Part shown: positions 11,013 to 21,187 of the stretch, in pieces
Layout of the letters: the number at the start of each line of letters is the position of its first letter
Position numbering within the stretch: position 1 is the first letter of the stretch
From: Trichobilharzia regenti
Lineage: Eukaryota > Platyhelminthes > Trematoda > Strigeidida > Schistosomatidae
DNA: 64,000 bases
Assembly: GCA_944472135.2 (NCBI GenBank)
Contig: OX235270.1
Location: forward strand, 85,817,168 to 85,881,167
Direction: 5' to 3'
The notes under the pieces: model-generated
Seen by the model: only the letters and a program-made list of their open reading frames with translations
Told to the model about the DNA's origin: nothing
Database searches by the model: none
Translations under genes and position numbers: made by a program

Positions 11013-11528
11013 TTGGGAGCGGTGACTTCTCAACTAGTTAGCTCACATGGCCCCATCATCATTGACGGCACAGAAGTTGAAAATACATCTAATGTCAAGT
11101 ACCTTGGGCTGAGTATTTCCTCCGATCTTTCCTGGTCTTCCCACATCTTGCTAGTTACTAGAAAGATGTTTCGCTTAACGTTCTACATTAGGAAATTTAG
11201 GCAGTCTGGTATAAAGCAGTCTTTACTTTCTCAGTTTGTAAATTCTTGTATTCTACCCACCCTCCTTTACTGCTCCCCATTAATCTTTCCTGGACTACTT
11301 AAGGAAGACCTTGCTTCACTGAGAAGGGCACTAAAAGCCGTCAGTAGGGCAAGTGGGATATCGTTAAACCAACTGGTTAACACTATTGTAGACAGATATA
11401 TTATATCATGTAAGAAACTAGCGAATACAATATTGTCGGACCCCAAGCATCCTCTGTATACGCATCTATCTCCTTGCATTTCATCTAGTAGAACTAGAAG
11501 CAGCTATAGGCGGCTGGCTATGTGCTAG
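11013..11528 (+). pseudogene. CR1-like reverse transcriptase C-terminal fragment
   Basis: An uninterrupted 171-codon frame carries the post-palm region typical of CR1/Jockey-type LINEs: GPIIIDGTEVENTSNVKYLG, then SISSDLSWSSHI and a thumb-like ILPTLLYCSPLIFPG block. The catalytic palm and endonuclease are missing because of 5' truncation. The first codons come from flanking SINE sequence, so the annotated start is not real. A stop ends this frame at 11,528. Downstream bases still read TTKYKNSTIPYLAQLL in another frame, so a frameshift separates the last part of the native protein. Confidence 0.82.
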
Positions 11529-11952
11529 GACTACCAAATACAAAAACTCCACAATACCATATCTGGCACAGTTGTTATGTGATGAGAAATCCGTTAGGTA
11601 TGACACGATGAACTTACTGCGGCACTCTAGCAAACAGTTCCATTAGTTTTTGTTTTCCTTTCCTCGTTACTATTACACTCTTATTCTCATCTTCTATCAC
11701 ACATCAACATTATATTTCATATCCTGTGATGCATTGTTTGAAATGTAAACTCTACGCTGTTTTTTTATTTTTATTTATTTATTTTATTTATTTATTATTT
11801 GTTTTATTTTTATTTATTTATTTATCTTTGATTTTAAAAATCTTCTATAATTTGTGAGGTAATTAGATGCAATACACTGTAATGCACGCTGAAAATTGCA
11901 TACCTGTACCACAAATACCGTTTGGAATAAAGCTCTTATTATTATTATTATA
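11021..11952 (+). mobile_element. 5'-truncated CR1-like (SR1-like) LINE
   Basis: The insert contains the C-terminal end of a CR1-clade reverse transcriptase and its 3' UTR. The UTR includes a TTTA-rich stretch (about 11760-11826), the conserved AATTAGATGCAATACACTG block, GGAATAAAGC and an ATT microsatellite tail. The left end coincides with the truncation point of the ORF. Confidence 0.85.
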
Positions 11953-12045
11953 TTTACAGTGTTGGGTTTGTAGCTCCCTCTTTACTGGCCTTACTGCCAG
12001 CTTCGCTACGTTTAGGGGTGCGTCGGCCAAGAAATGATCCCCGCG

Positions 12046-13438
12046 CTACGTACTTATTTAAGTCATCCTTTTGAACCTATAACTTATTTGATTTTCAGCA
12101 ATCCTCCCTCTTAATTCCTCAAAATCCGCAAATTACTTTTAGAATGACCAGTATATAAACAATGACATTGGAATTATTCACTTTTGAAGTGCAAACAATG
12201 CTGCACTTGATTTTCCATGAGTAAATAGATTTTGTTAAACAGGAAAAATAAATCCTCCAGAGCATTAACCCGCCACCTTCAGAATACTAATAATTATTTA
12301 AAGAACACATTTAAGGATGAATTTCCTCACGATTCACAACATACACGACAAACAGTATCATAGCGGTAGATAAAAATGCTGTTTGATAGCATCTGAAAAC
12401 ACCACTACTATTCATCAGCCTGATTAAGACAATCAAGCCATTGGACCGAACTTCTCTACTAGGTTTATCTGAGGTAAGGCAACTTTTTGATATATGATTT
12501 TATTGTTATTACATCAAAATTTCACAAACAGTAAAATTCTTCAAAGTAAAAATGTTCGTAACTGAAAAGTGTAGCAATCAGTTGCCTTTGGATTTTTAAT
12601 TCGGAAAACTACAAATGACACCAATACCAGATAGTAAAATATTCACTAATAGATGTTTAAATTCTGAGTAAAATCGTTTCTGTCTAAAACTATGAAAGAA
12701 ACACAAAGTTGTCTATTTTTATGACACATTGTTTTGATTAGTTATGTAACAAACTGTCGGTGCGTTCCCATAATATCGATCGAAATAAGGTCTGCAAAAT
12801 AAGTTTTCACATTATTTTCATAAAGATTGGGAAAAAAACGTTATCAGGATATTGACTGTTAACCAACAAACAAACCAAATGCTAAATTAAGCAAATACGG
12901 GGGAAAAAGCGAGTGACCGGTTAACCCCCCCCCGCCGCGCTCCCTATCTCATACAAAAACTCATTTGTTTAATTTCCGATTCTCTCAGCATTGTTTATTT
13001 GTTTTCCCTCTCTCTCTCTCTCTCTACTGTGAGTGTATACTTGTATGCGTGCCTGTTTGTACATATGTTCAACATTAATTTTGCTTTGGTTTCAGTCGTA
13101 CTCTTGATCACACAAACGGGTAGAGAATGAAATGGAAATTTTTTTTTCTATTTTTCCATGATTAATTAAACTGCCAGTTACATATGGTTAAATATTCAAT
13201 AGGCAGAAAAAGAAAATGATGAATTTCGATTAAAAAGCGAATTATTTAGTCATTTCAATAAGCTACAATGTGATATTGTAAAACTAAAGAAAAGATTAAT
13301 GAATGTCATTGAATAGTAAATAATTACAATAGTTGAACAAGCGAAAAATAAGTTTTGTTCAGATTTGACTACAATGAGATACAAATGGAAGTGGATGCAC
13401 ATAATGCTGTATACTAAATCCTCAATGACTAGTTATTG
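12046..13438. other. no gene seen; short CT and C tracts
   Basis: A C-run near 12926-12934 and a CT microsatellite near 13006-13025 are present. No coding or repeat homology is recognised. Confidence 0.5.
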
Positions 13439-13638
13439 TGTTTTGAGGTGTATGGAATCTAAAGCTTGAAGACTTCCCTTCTATACACATCCGGCTGAAA
13501 TCTGATTCAAATTTGCATATGTCTTCGTTACCTAGTTATCGTCTCCTTGTCTTGTTTCGTGCTGATCACTAAAGATTTTGTCTTTAGTCATCGTGTGACG
13601 AATAAGTTACTTACACCTTCCTTTTTACGTTGTCACAA

Positions 13639-13673
13639 TGACGTCAGAGATCAAAGATCAAAGTATAAAAAGG
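13639..13673 (+). promoter_or_regulatory. CRE plus TATA-like promoter candidate
   Basis: A perfect CRE palindrome TGACGTCA (13639-13646) lies 17 bases upstream of TATAAAAAGG (13664-13673), with a doubled GATCAAAGATCAAAG between them. No ORF follows. It may be the U3 of a solo LTR (roughly 13,440-13,760) or a host promoter. The spacing fits a polymerase II core promoter, but the evidence is motif-only. Confidence 0.3.
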
Positions 13674-13877
13674 AAGCCTACCGTTTTAAATTTTAAATTG
13701 TGACTTTACAGCCTGATACAATTTTGGAGTAAAGCTTTCTAAAACAAAAAAACACCGCTTTTCACTTAAAATATATCACATAACTGGAAATTTTAGCGTT
13801 TAAAACAAGTAAAAACTAGTCAGTCGATATCCTCCATAAAACATCACTGTCGACGGTCTATTAAAGAAATGTTCGCC

Positions 13878-14060
13878 AGTCAGTGGGAGACCCGATTTGA
13901 CTTCCGAATCGATCCACTCCTAAATCTCTGCTACCTAGTAGATTGTTTCTAAAAAGGTTAGACATGAGGTAAACAAATATACCACGTACAGTCATACGAC
14001 ACTACTGAAACTTCAAAGCTTGAGCCCCTGTGCTCCATACAGAGCTCAAGGAATAAAAAT
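13878..14060 (+). mobile_element. old SINE-A-like copy
   Basis: Weak collinearity with SINE-A: GTCAGTGGGAGACCCG-type head, GGTTAGACATGAGGTAA middle, and GCCCCTGTGCTCCATACAG in place of the shared 3' block. It is strongly diverged. Confidence 0.4.
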
Positions 14061-14734
14061 TCCTACTACCACTCAAGTTTAACCTACGATTAAAAAATCG
14101 ATTTTGGAAAGGGGAGTACACCCGAAGACCTTTAAAATGTAACCTAAATTCCTAAAAGCTACTTTGAGTCATGAGCTATTAATTCTAGTGACTTTCTATT
14201 CTTTTCATCTAAAATCATTTACGGAATCCGGCTAAAGAAGATCAATACCTCTGTGTGTCTGGGAAGAAATAAAAAACTACTTTCGTTCATCTGTCTCTAT
14301 GCTACTTAGACTCCGCTTTCGTCTCAAAATAAATCAAAAAAGTTAAATAAAACCTCACTGGAAAATTAAAATGCAACATTAATAAAAGTCTATTCAAATG
14401 ATGTTGTCCTTATAATAGTCTTAATTTTTTCTCATGACACTAGTCTTTCGTACATGAGAAACAATCGCCTGTTATGAATGCTTCCCTAACCCGGGACGCT
14501 ACTTTCTTTGATTCCATGAAATTATTTGTCTCCAAAATTTATCCAGCTTGACTTTTCTGAATTTCACATGTTCATTCAAAAATCACACAACTAACGTATA
14601 TTAACCAAAAATATTGGTATTCTATTCGTTACCAATGACTTAACTATCTGGCATCAATCTTATATGAATTAATATCAAAACTTATTTTTTCACGTATCGG
14701 TTTTGTAGGGATTTTGTTCGATTGGTTGGTTAAT
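14061..14734. other. no gene seen
   Basis: Featureless A+T-rich DNA. Confidence 0.5.
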
Positions 14735-14850
14735 TTCATCATGAGCTGACATCAGTTACAGAAAAGCTGGAAAACCTAGGAGTACTGGAGAGCTGTTTCA
14801 TCAGCCTAGTTTGGGGACTCTTCAGCAGATAAAGAGTCCCAGACTAGGAC
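14735..14850. mobile_element. SINE-B 3' fragment with inverted partner
   Basis: The minus-strand SINE-B tail (CATCATGAGCTGACATCAG, then CTAGTTTGGGGACTCTT) is followed after about ten bases by the plus-strand counterpart AGAGTCCCAGACTAGG. This forms a small hairpin of the same family as the palindrome at 3.0-3.5 kb. Confidence 0.65.
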
Positions 14851-15235
14851 TTATTTTCATCAAGTGAGGCTGCTGAATTTCGTACTGTGTCTCCTGATTT
14901 TTTGTTTTATCTGGGGTGATACTTCCCGATAGGTATTTGTGTTGAACACAAACGCAGTATAAAACTTAAACAGATTAATACAACAAATAAACATTTTCTC
15001 TTTGAAATTTTTGGTGTGTAAAGCCGTATCATTTTATGGCTGAGGAAACTTATTAATGAACATCAGAGTTGACAACTTTGAGTTTTTAACTTCCTATCGA
15101 CGAATAGAGCAAAAAGAGAACTGGTAATTACTGAAAAAACAGAAATCTTATTGAAAAGACATCTATATCGAAAGTTGCAAAGCAGGCATATTAGTTACCA
15201 GACATTAACCTGCTTATACTGAGTGATCTCACGTA

Positions 15236-15281
<46 letters not shown>

Positions 15282-15608
15282 GAGAGAGAGAAAGGATGAT
15301 ACATGATCACAGAAACTATATTGGCGACTCGATATACACGAGGAACCGGATAAAATGTGGTTAACGTAATAAAGAGCGAATAAAAAACTGCGAAACGAAT
15401 CATGTTGAGATACGGTTATAATCACTGCAGAAACTGAAATTCAAATTTATCCTTAGTGAACAAGATTACTTGATATAATACATATTAATATTATATAATT
15501 ATGAGCAATAAATTTTGCTTGAAATATCATCCAGTTATCAACACTATATCACTGTGTGCTACATCAGTTGAACTTATCTATTATTAAATTATAAAATACG
15601 ACTTAAAC
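14851..15608. other. no gene; AT and AG microsatellites
   Basis: An (AT)n tract at about 15239-15278 runs straight into (AG)n to about 15293. Open frames over it are low-complexity artefacts. Confidence 0.7.
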
Positions 15609-16603
15609 ACTTACCTATTTTTGGTAAATTCTCATCAGACTTTACAATTACACAGCACAATATTAGTCATAGGCATTTGAAACAATATGGATCAGTAGAA
15701 TCAAAGTTCAGGGGTGTGAGTTAGTGGAGAACAAAAGCGATGATAATAATGACGAATTATGGAATTAAGATTAAAATATGCAGCCGGAGCACAGCATGAT
15801 ACTGATGATGAAGTTAGCGGTATGAATAAAAATAATGATTACAGTTACCAAGGGAGATAACTATACGTTTGGATCAAAGACCACGAAAGGAAGAAGGATT
15901 GAACATTGAACAAACATTGTCTCAACGAAAAGACTGGGTTGAAAACGTTTGTGGCAACTATCTTAACTATGCTTAGCAATCGAATGTGTACAGACTCAAA
16001 AGATTGAGGCAGTGACTTTTATAGGCTGAATTTTTATCATTCTTGTTTTCCTTATCCACAAGGTGCACCAACATGAAATTCCTGACTGACCTAGTTAGTA
16101 TTCTTCCAAACCACATTGGACGGTCCTCAAGAAGGTGATGGTGGGCTTACTGAATCGTTCTACCTATGCAACTGGCTCCACAGGAATGGTTAAATTTACA
16201 AATAATCATTGAGGTAGCCAGACTAGGTAGCTTATCTCTCACCTGCATAGAAATTATACAACAAGTGGTGAATTTTTAACCCAGTGTTGCGGTAAATAAT
16301 GTCTAGCTACTGTTTTTCGGGATTCTGATGCCAGTAATTCAATGATTGTGACCCCTTCGAACGGTAAAGTCATACCCTCCTCCTGAGCAGTTTGTTAACT
16401 TCATTATCAGTATCATGCTGTGCTCCGGCTGCATATTTTAATCTTAATTCCATAATTCGTCATTATTATCATCGCTTTTGTTCTCCACTAACTCACACCC
16501 CTGAACTTTAATTCTACTGATCCATATTGTTTCAAATGCCTATGACTAATATTGTGCTGTGTAATTGTAAAGTCTGATGAGAATTTACCAAAAATAGGTA
16601 AGT
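15609..16603. mobile_element. foldback element with ~207-bp inverted arms
   Basis: The left arm 15609-15816 and right arm 16397-16603 are near-identical reverse complements, with only a few mismatches by eye. The termini read ACTTACCTATTTTTGGTAAA and its complement, and each terminus is itself a mini-palindrome (TTACC...GGTAA). The 580-bp interior has no ORF and no transposase signature. One diverged arm recurs at 52.94-53.06 kb, so it is a dispersed family. A non-autonomous DNA transposon or foldback element is likely; no target-site duplication was identified. Confidence 0.75.
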
Positions 16604-17364
16604 ATATAAATCACATTCTGTAATTATCATAATGAGAACAAATGGAAATTATGTATTACAACAGTGCCGAAATTCTTCTCCTGCATTAGTAGAGTCCTTC
16701 GGCATTGACGGTCTATAACTGGGTTGAAAAGCGTCTGTAACTCTGCCACAAATAACTTGCGATGCAGCGATTCAGAAATTTCAATACTGATAGCTCTTCC
16801 ACGAACGTCAGTCACAGGTCTTGTATCTAATATCTAACTACAGATGCTATTTTCTGTGTTGAAATTCGAAACACCAAAATTTTGTTTCATATTTCAAATA
16901 ATCACCTACAACAGTCTCATTTAGTATATGTTTTTTTATTTGAATAGATTTTCTGTCTCATGCCAATATACCTGATGAAACAGACCGTTAAAACTTATCA
17001 TATGAAGTGATAAAAAGCCGAGGTTGTATTAATTATTTCAAGTATAGATGATGTTAGCCTTTACCAAACATGTTTTTAAATAGAACTGTTCAAAACGCTC
17101 TTGTTGATAACTCGCAGATGCAAGCTGATCACATTTTATGGAAATTTATGAAACATTCTACAAACCTTTAGTGATTCGGACAGCTACATATGAAGAAATC
17201 TCAGTCTAAAACTATGAATAGGTTCGCACGCTGATTTATATGGATTTAACGGAACAGTGGTTGGCAGTAAACAGCTTTGATCTTGCTAACAATCTACCTT
17301 CAATATTATGAATGGACAGCTTTATTGGAAGACTGAATTTATCTAAAAAATATGAAGAATAAGC
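16604..17364. other. no supported gene
   Basis: Around 16700-16790 a block with AACTGGGTTGAAAAGCG resembles 15930-15990 inside the foldback element, so part of this is repeat-derived. A 62-codon minus-strand frame there is not recognised. Confidence 0.45.
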
Positions 17365-17690
17365 ACAATACATTTCGAACAGTGTGATCGCACATCTACT
17401 TGTCAAATCAGTTTATACGAAAAAATAAATGCCAAAATAATAAGGGATTAGAGATTAAGAGGGATACTAATTAACACTAGTGATAATGTAATTAGGTACG
17501 GACTACCAAGGTATGTTAAAGGTAATAATGGTTTGTTTTTGTACACCTAGGGGAAAATCAATTTTACAGATGGCTGTGACTTCCACGTATTTAAGTTTGA
17601 TTCGCTGATGGTGTTTATGGGCGACTACAAAAGCCATATTGATTTCATTCTTGTGACTCATACCAATTAGGTGTTTTTTCTTGCTAATCT
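17365..17690 (-). pseudogene. Penelope-like element, C-terminal end and 3' flank (family I)
   Basis: On minus, reading with stops and frame slips, the segment gives RIKLKYVEV, IDFPLGVQKQ and TFNIPW. This matches the tail end of PLE proteins after the GIY-YIG domain, in the same order as the copy at the right edge of the window. The 3' flank here (CATTTCGAACAGTGTGATCG) also matches the flank there (CATTTCGAACAATCTGATCA). No catalytic part remains. Confidence 0.5.
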
Positions 17691-18009
17691 GCCACCTGCG
17701 TCTATCTAGGTTTCATAGTTCAATTGGTTCTAAAGCCATCTGGGTATATGTTTTGCCAACCTCATGTGTAAACCGTGACTGCTACTTTGAATGTATATAT
17801 CGCCATACATTTACAAATTAATTAGTATACAGTAATGAATGTGATATAATCACTTGTGCAATGTTGAGACTTGTGGTAAAGGATGTTTTTGGATTTTTCG
17901 ATAATTATTAACCAGGCAGGCTGCACAGTAAGTTTTATGAATGAGCAAATTTAGTCTACTTTAAAATCTTACTATTTATTCCCCCATCATAAGGCAATTC
18001 TTAAATTCA

Positions 18010-18060
18010 CTATAATGGTTCTGTAACTGATGTCAGCTCCTGACGCAGTCCTCAAACAAA
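18010..18060 (+). mobile_element. SINE-B 3' tail fragment
   Basis: GGTTCTGTAACTGATGTCAG, then CTCCTGACGCAGTC, matches the SINE-B tail; the tRNA-like part is missing. Confidence 0.5.
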
Positions 18061-18149
18061 ATCACTACAAAGCCAATACTTGGAGATGATTATAACTTTG
18101 TTTATAGGATTATGAGTGCAGTAGAATTCGGATCTGCATGCCTAGTAAT

Positions 18150-18445
18150 TGATAGCGGTGTCTCCTAGAGTCTTGGACCCTTCACACTTCGTTTCAAACA
18201 GCTATATGTTATCCACTAGACCAGTTGGACCAGTAAAGCCACCTTTTGTACAACAAGTATCAGTTATTACTATTTTTAAGTTAATTTGTGTTTTCCATTA
18301 TATGATTATGTCGAATCAAAATGCTCGATCTCTGTTGACATGCTGGCTCCTGGTACAGATTCACTGGGAGTGAAGATAATTCCAGATGATCGGTCTAAGA
18401 TAGGACGAAGTGAGCATCTTGGATTCTAGTGCTAGTGACAGTCAA
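18150..18445 (+). mobile_element. Sm-alpha-like hammerhead SINE, collinear old copy
   Basis: The body (CTTCGTTTCAAACAGC, TATCCACTAGACCAGTTGG, ACAAGTATCAGTTATTAC) is followed by a hammerhead-type 3' block in the same orientation. This looks like the ancestral order for the family, against which the 4-kb copy is rearranged. Confidence 0.68.
18340..18440 (+). ncRNA. degraded hammerhead ribozyme motif
   Basis: AGATGATCGGTCTAAGATAG, then GACGAAG, aligns with CTGATGAG - helix II (GTC...GAC) - GAAA of the hammerhead, followed by TGAGCATC and TTGGATTCTAGTGCTAG. The cleavage triplet ATC is plausible, but the first core box carries T to A and the GAAA box is GAAG. It is expected to be inactive. Confidence 0.55.
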
Positions 18446-19252
18446 TCAAAAGAAATTCACTTTAATTTTAAAACATTTTTGAAGCATTCCTGTTAGGAGC
18501 TAGCATGACAGCAGAGATCGAGGATTTTGGTTCAACGTGAATCAGTCAGCTGGAAATACAAATTAACCTAAAAAGCCGTATAATTAATTTAATGTACTGT
18601 CATAAGCTAACTACATGTTTTATGGTGTTAGCTATAATAAAGGGTGTAATTAAACACAATTTAACAGGGAATTCTCTAACCTTTTGAGGATATCATGTGA
18701 TATATATTCGGATTATTTTAGAACGAATAAACTAAGTGATATCGATAAACCTTATGTTTTTTTTAATGGTCCCATAGATAGACAAATAATATCATTATCC
18801 TCTATATGTTTATTTAAGTTCTGTAATCCGCTTTGATGTGCTTTTCACAATACTGCTTTATTATATTTATGTGTTTAATATCTAAATTATTACTTCTTCT
18901 ATAAAATAAAGAAAATTAGACATAGTAGTAATATTAGATTAGAAAGGGGAAAATAGTGAACAACTATTTTAAGCAATGCTACATTTCTAAGCATAAGTGT
19001 AATGAGATAGAAAGAGGAAGAAAGAAAAGAAAGCGGTAATTATAAGCGCCAAAAATTAACTCAATGAATTAAAATAAGTATAATAATGCATTAAACAATT
19101 AACTTGAGCAAAATCGAAATGCAGTTACCAGGAAATCGAAAGACATATTACACGTTATTTCTGCTTACATGTATTAGGTTGTGAAGATTTCACTGAAATT
19201 CTTTACCAATACGTAGTAATCACGTTATCTTCTGCACATTTATTATTTTCAG
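18446..19252. other. probable intron sequence
   Basis: No open frame or repeat is recognised; it ends in a good acceptor, TTTATTATTTTCAG. Confidence 0.5.
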
Positions 19253-19465
19253 GCAGTTAGAAATACTAAAATGCCGTGTAACTACTGGTTGCAAGGTAGT
19301 CACTACGTTCAAGAGTTTATTTCCTCTTGAATACAGATTTCATGTAATGTGCTCAGAAACTGGACGTCATTCTCTCAGTTCCTTTGCTGTACTTCCTACT
19401 GTAGGTCCATTTAAATTCATAAATACCATTGATATAGACATCAGGAAGGTGATTATCAGTTTTGG
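19253..19465 (+). CDS. candidate internal exon of an unidentified host gene
   Basis: The sequence is bounded by a strong acceptor (TTTATTATTTTCAG) and a strong donor (TTGG|GTAAGT). In the frame that starts one base in, all 70 complete codons are open, and the first stop is the TAA within the donor itself. The peptide begins QLEILKCRVTTGCKVV and continues KSLFPLEYRFHVMC, GRHSLSSFAVLPTVGPF and IDIDIRKVIISFG. It is rich in beta-strand-like alternation, has three Cys and lacks low complexity. The length is 213 bases, a multiple of three, and both flanking introns would be phase 2. I do not recognise the family. It is not part of any repeat seen here. Chance openness over 70 codons in such A+T-rich DNA is unlikely, though homology could not be checked. 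Confidence 0.68.
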
Positions 19466-21187
19466 GTAAGTGTAATTAGCACAACGACATAACTATGACT
19501 TTAGAAAAGCTTCTTTTCATTGCACACTTGACTCTTGTCGATTCTCTGAGATGAAGAATATAGAACTTCTGCTCACCAACGATCGATCAACTCTTTTCCA
19601 CTTCTAAAGATGAATCTCTTAAGATGTTCATTCCCTCTCGGTAACTTTTCGTTAATTCCAAGTCCTTCTTCTCAATTGTTTCGGGAACATAACTACACAG
19701 TCCCATTGCAGAATTTCCAAACGTTGAGCTTAGCTTCTGTTGTACTGTCTGGAAATCTAAATTATTTTATTGTTAGGCTAGATTTCACTTTCGTAACTAC
19801 TATGATCACAGGTGGTCTGCAAGTGATGTGAATCTGTGTAGTGAAGTGGTCTTATTTTCTCTGACTTTTTTTGGTTTTTATGCTTTTCTTCCTGAAATGC
19901 CCACTTCGATACGCTTATTTTAACAAATATTAACTTCCGACAACTATTATAGCAGTATGAATTCCTTTTGAACCTAAAGAACAGAGTCAAAGGGGATTTT
20001 GTGGGCTGAAGAAAGAAATAAATGATTTTATATCAAATACTGTTTTATTTTCTTTTTTAATTAGCGTTGTGCTCCACTATGTCTTAAAAAATTGGTGTAT
20101 ACACTTGATTTGACTTATGTCTGATGTAAGCCAACTGTAGATAGGAATACTCTGTCATATCGCATATCAAGAATAACTGAATACATAGGCACATAGGGTA
20201 CATCTTTAGTGAGACAGGATAATTACTACTGGAAGTGAACAAACGACTGCATAATGCAGTTTTCTAACTGTATACTCTCCAATCAATCCTTGCTTATAAA
20301 TTCACTATAATGTGTTCTTTTTGTGAAATTCACTGATTTCTTGCTTGCCTACTTCACACTTGTCAACTGAACACTCAACCACCTTACTTTTCATCTATCG
20401 AATAACAATTTTTACTCTTTAAAAAAAATTTCAAATCCCTACTTCCACTGTTAATAATTATGTAATTTCACTTCAACTATAAAAAGACTTTTTCTGAATT
20501 AGTACATCAGTAAATTTATTTTTATTCCTTAAAAAATTACCAGCTATGCGTTTATACAAACTATAACATGAAATATAATTTTTTATGTATTCTACATTGG
20601 ATTAAACATACCACTATAAATAAACTTTCAAAAGAAATCTTACTAATTTAAGTGTGAATCACTGGAAATGCCCTCACAGTCGAAACAGTAAAGTTTATTT
20701 AAGATTAAAAAATCAGATGATAGATAGCGCCACACTTCATTATAAAATAGAGTAGTCGTTTGACATGATACTACTGTGAGCAACAGACTGTATTTATCAG
20801 AGAGCTAGTGTATGCCTAAATCCTGTTGGCTGTTCGCGAAACGCACTGAAGCTTTTGAGGTTGCCTTGTACTAAGAGAATAAATATGCGAATATAATGTA
20901 TTCGGGTACAAATCACAGTGAACCTATTATTACAACCTTGTGAAAACAAACGTTTCCTTCTGACAAAATCCTTTGCAATGATCAAAAATAAAGTGTATTA
21001 TGACAACAATGTTTTAAAATGATAATCTTATTATACACTTATGGGGAATGAAGTCACTAGAAGAGGGATTTTGCAGCTAAATATTCTCTTTCAATCTCAA
21101 TTTGCCAAATTTTATAGAAACATTTGTTCTTTAACTTTCAGTAATTTGCAAACACTGTCAGCAGGTAGCATTTATTCGTAAATTTTC
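19466..21187. other. probable intron sequence, no gene seen
   Basis: Several short open frames (19610-19831 plus, 19778-19990 minus, 20797-20985 minus) show no domain, repeat or splice support. Confidence 0.5.

Larger units (their letters stand above)
10957..12045 (-). mobile_element. SINE-A copy split by a CR1 insertion
   Basis: The minus-strand SINE-A tail (10957 to about 11025; ACGTTCTCAATGGAACATAG) and its head part (about 11953-12045; CTTTACTGGCCTTACTGCC, GGTGCGTCGGCC) lie on either side of the CR1 fragment and are collinear in the SINE consensus. The simplest reading is that the LINE inserted into an existing SINE. Confidence 0.65.

Noticed and set aside
15191..15425. Minus-strand open frames of 62-70 codons
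   Set aside because: They read through an AT microsatellite and are low-complexity artefacts.
16570..16590. CTGATGAG at the end of the foldback right arm as a hammerhead
   Set aside because: No helix II or CGAAA box follows; the motif is by chance part of the arm.
17454..17512. Possible exon ending CCAAG|GTATGT whose phase fits the 19.25-kb exon
   Set aside because: The upstream acceptor is poor, and the stretch lies in the 3' flank of a Penelope-like relic that is shared with the right edge of the window, so it is repeat sequence.
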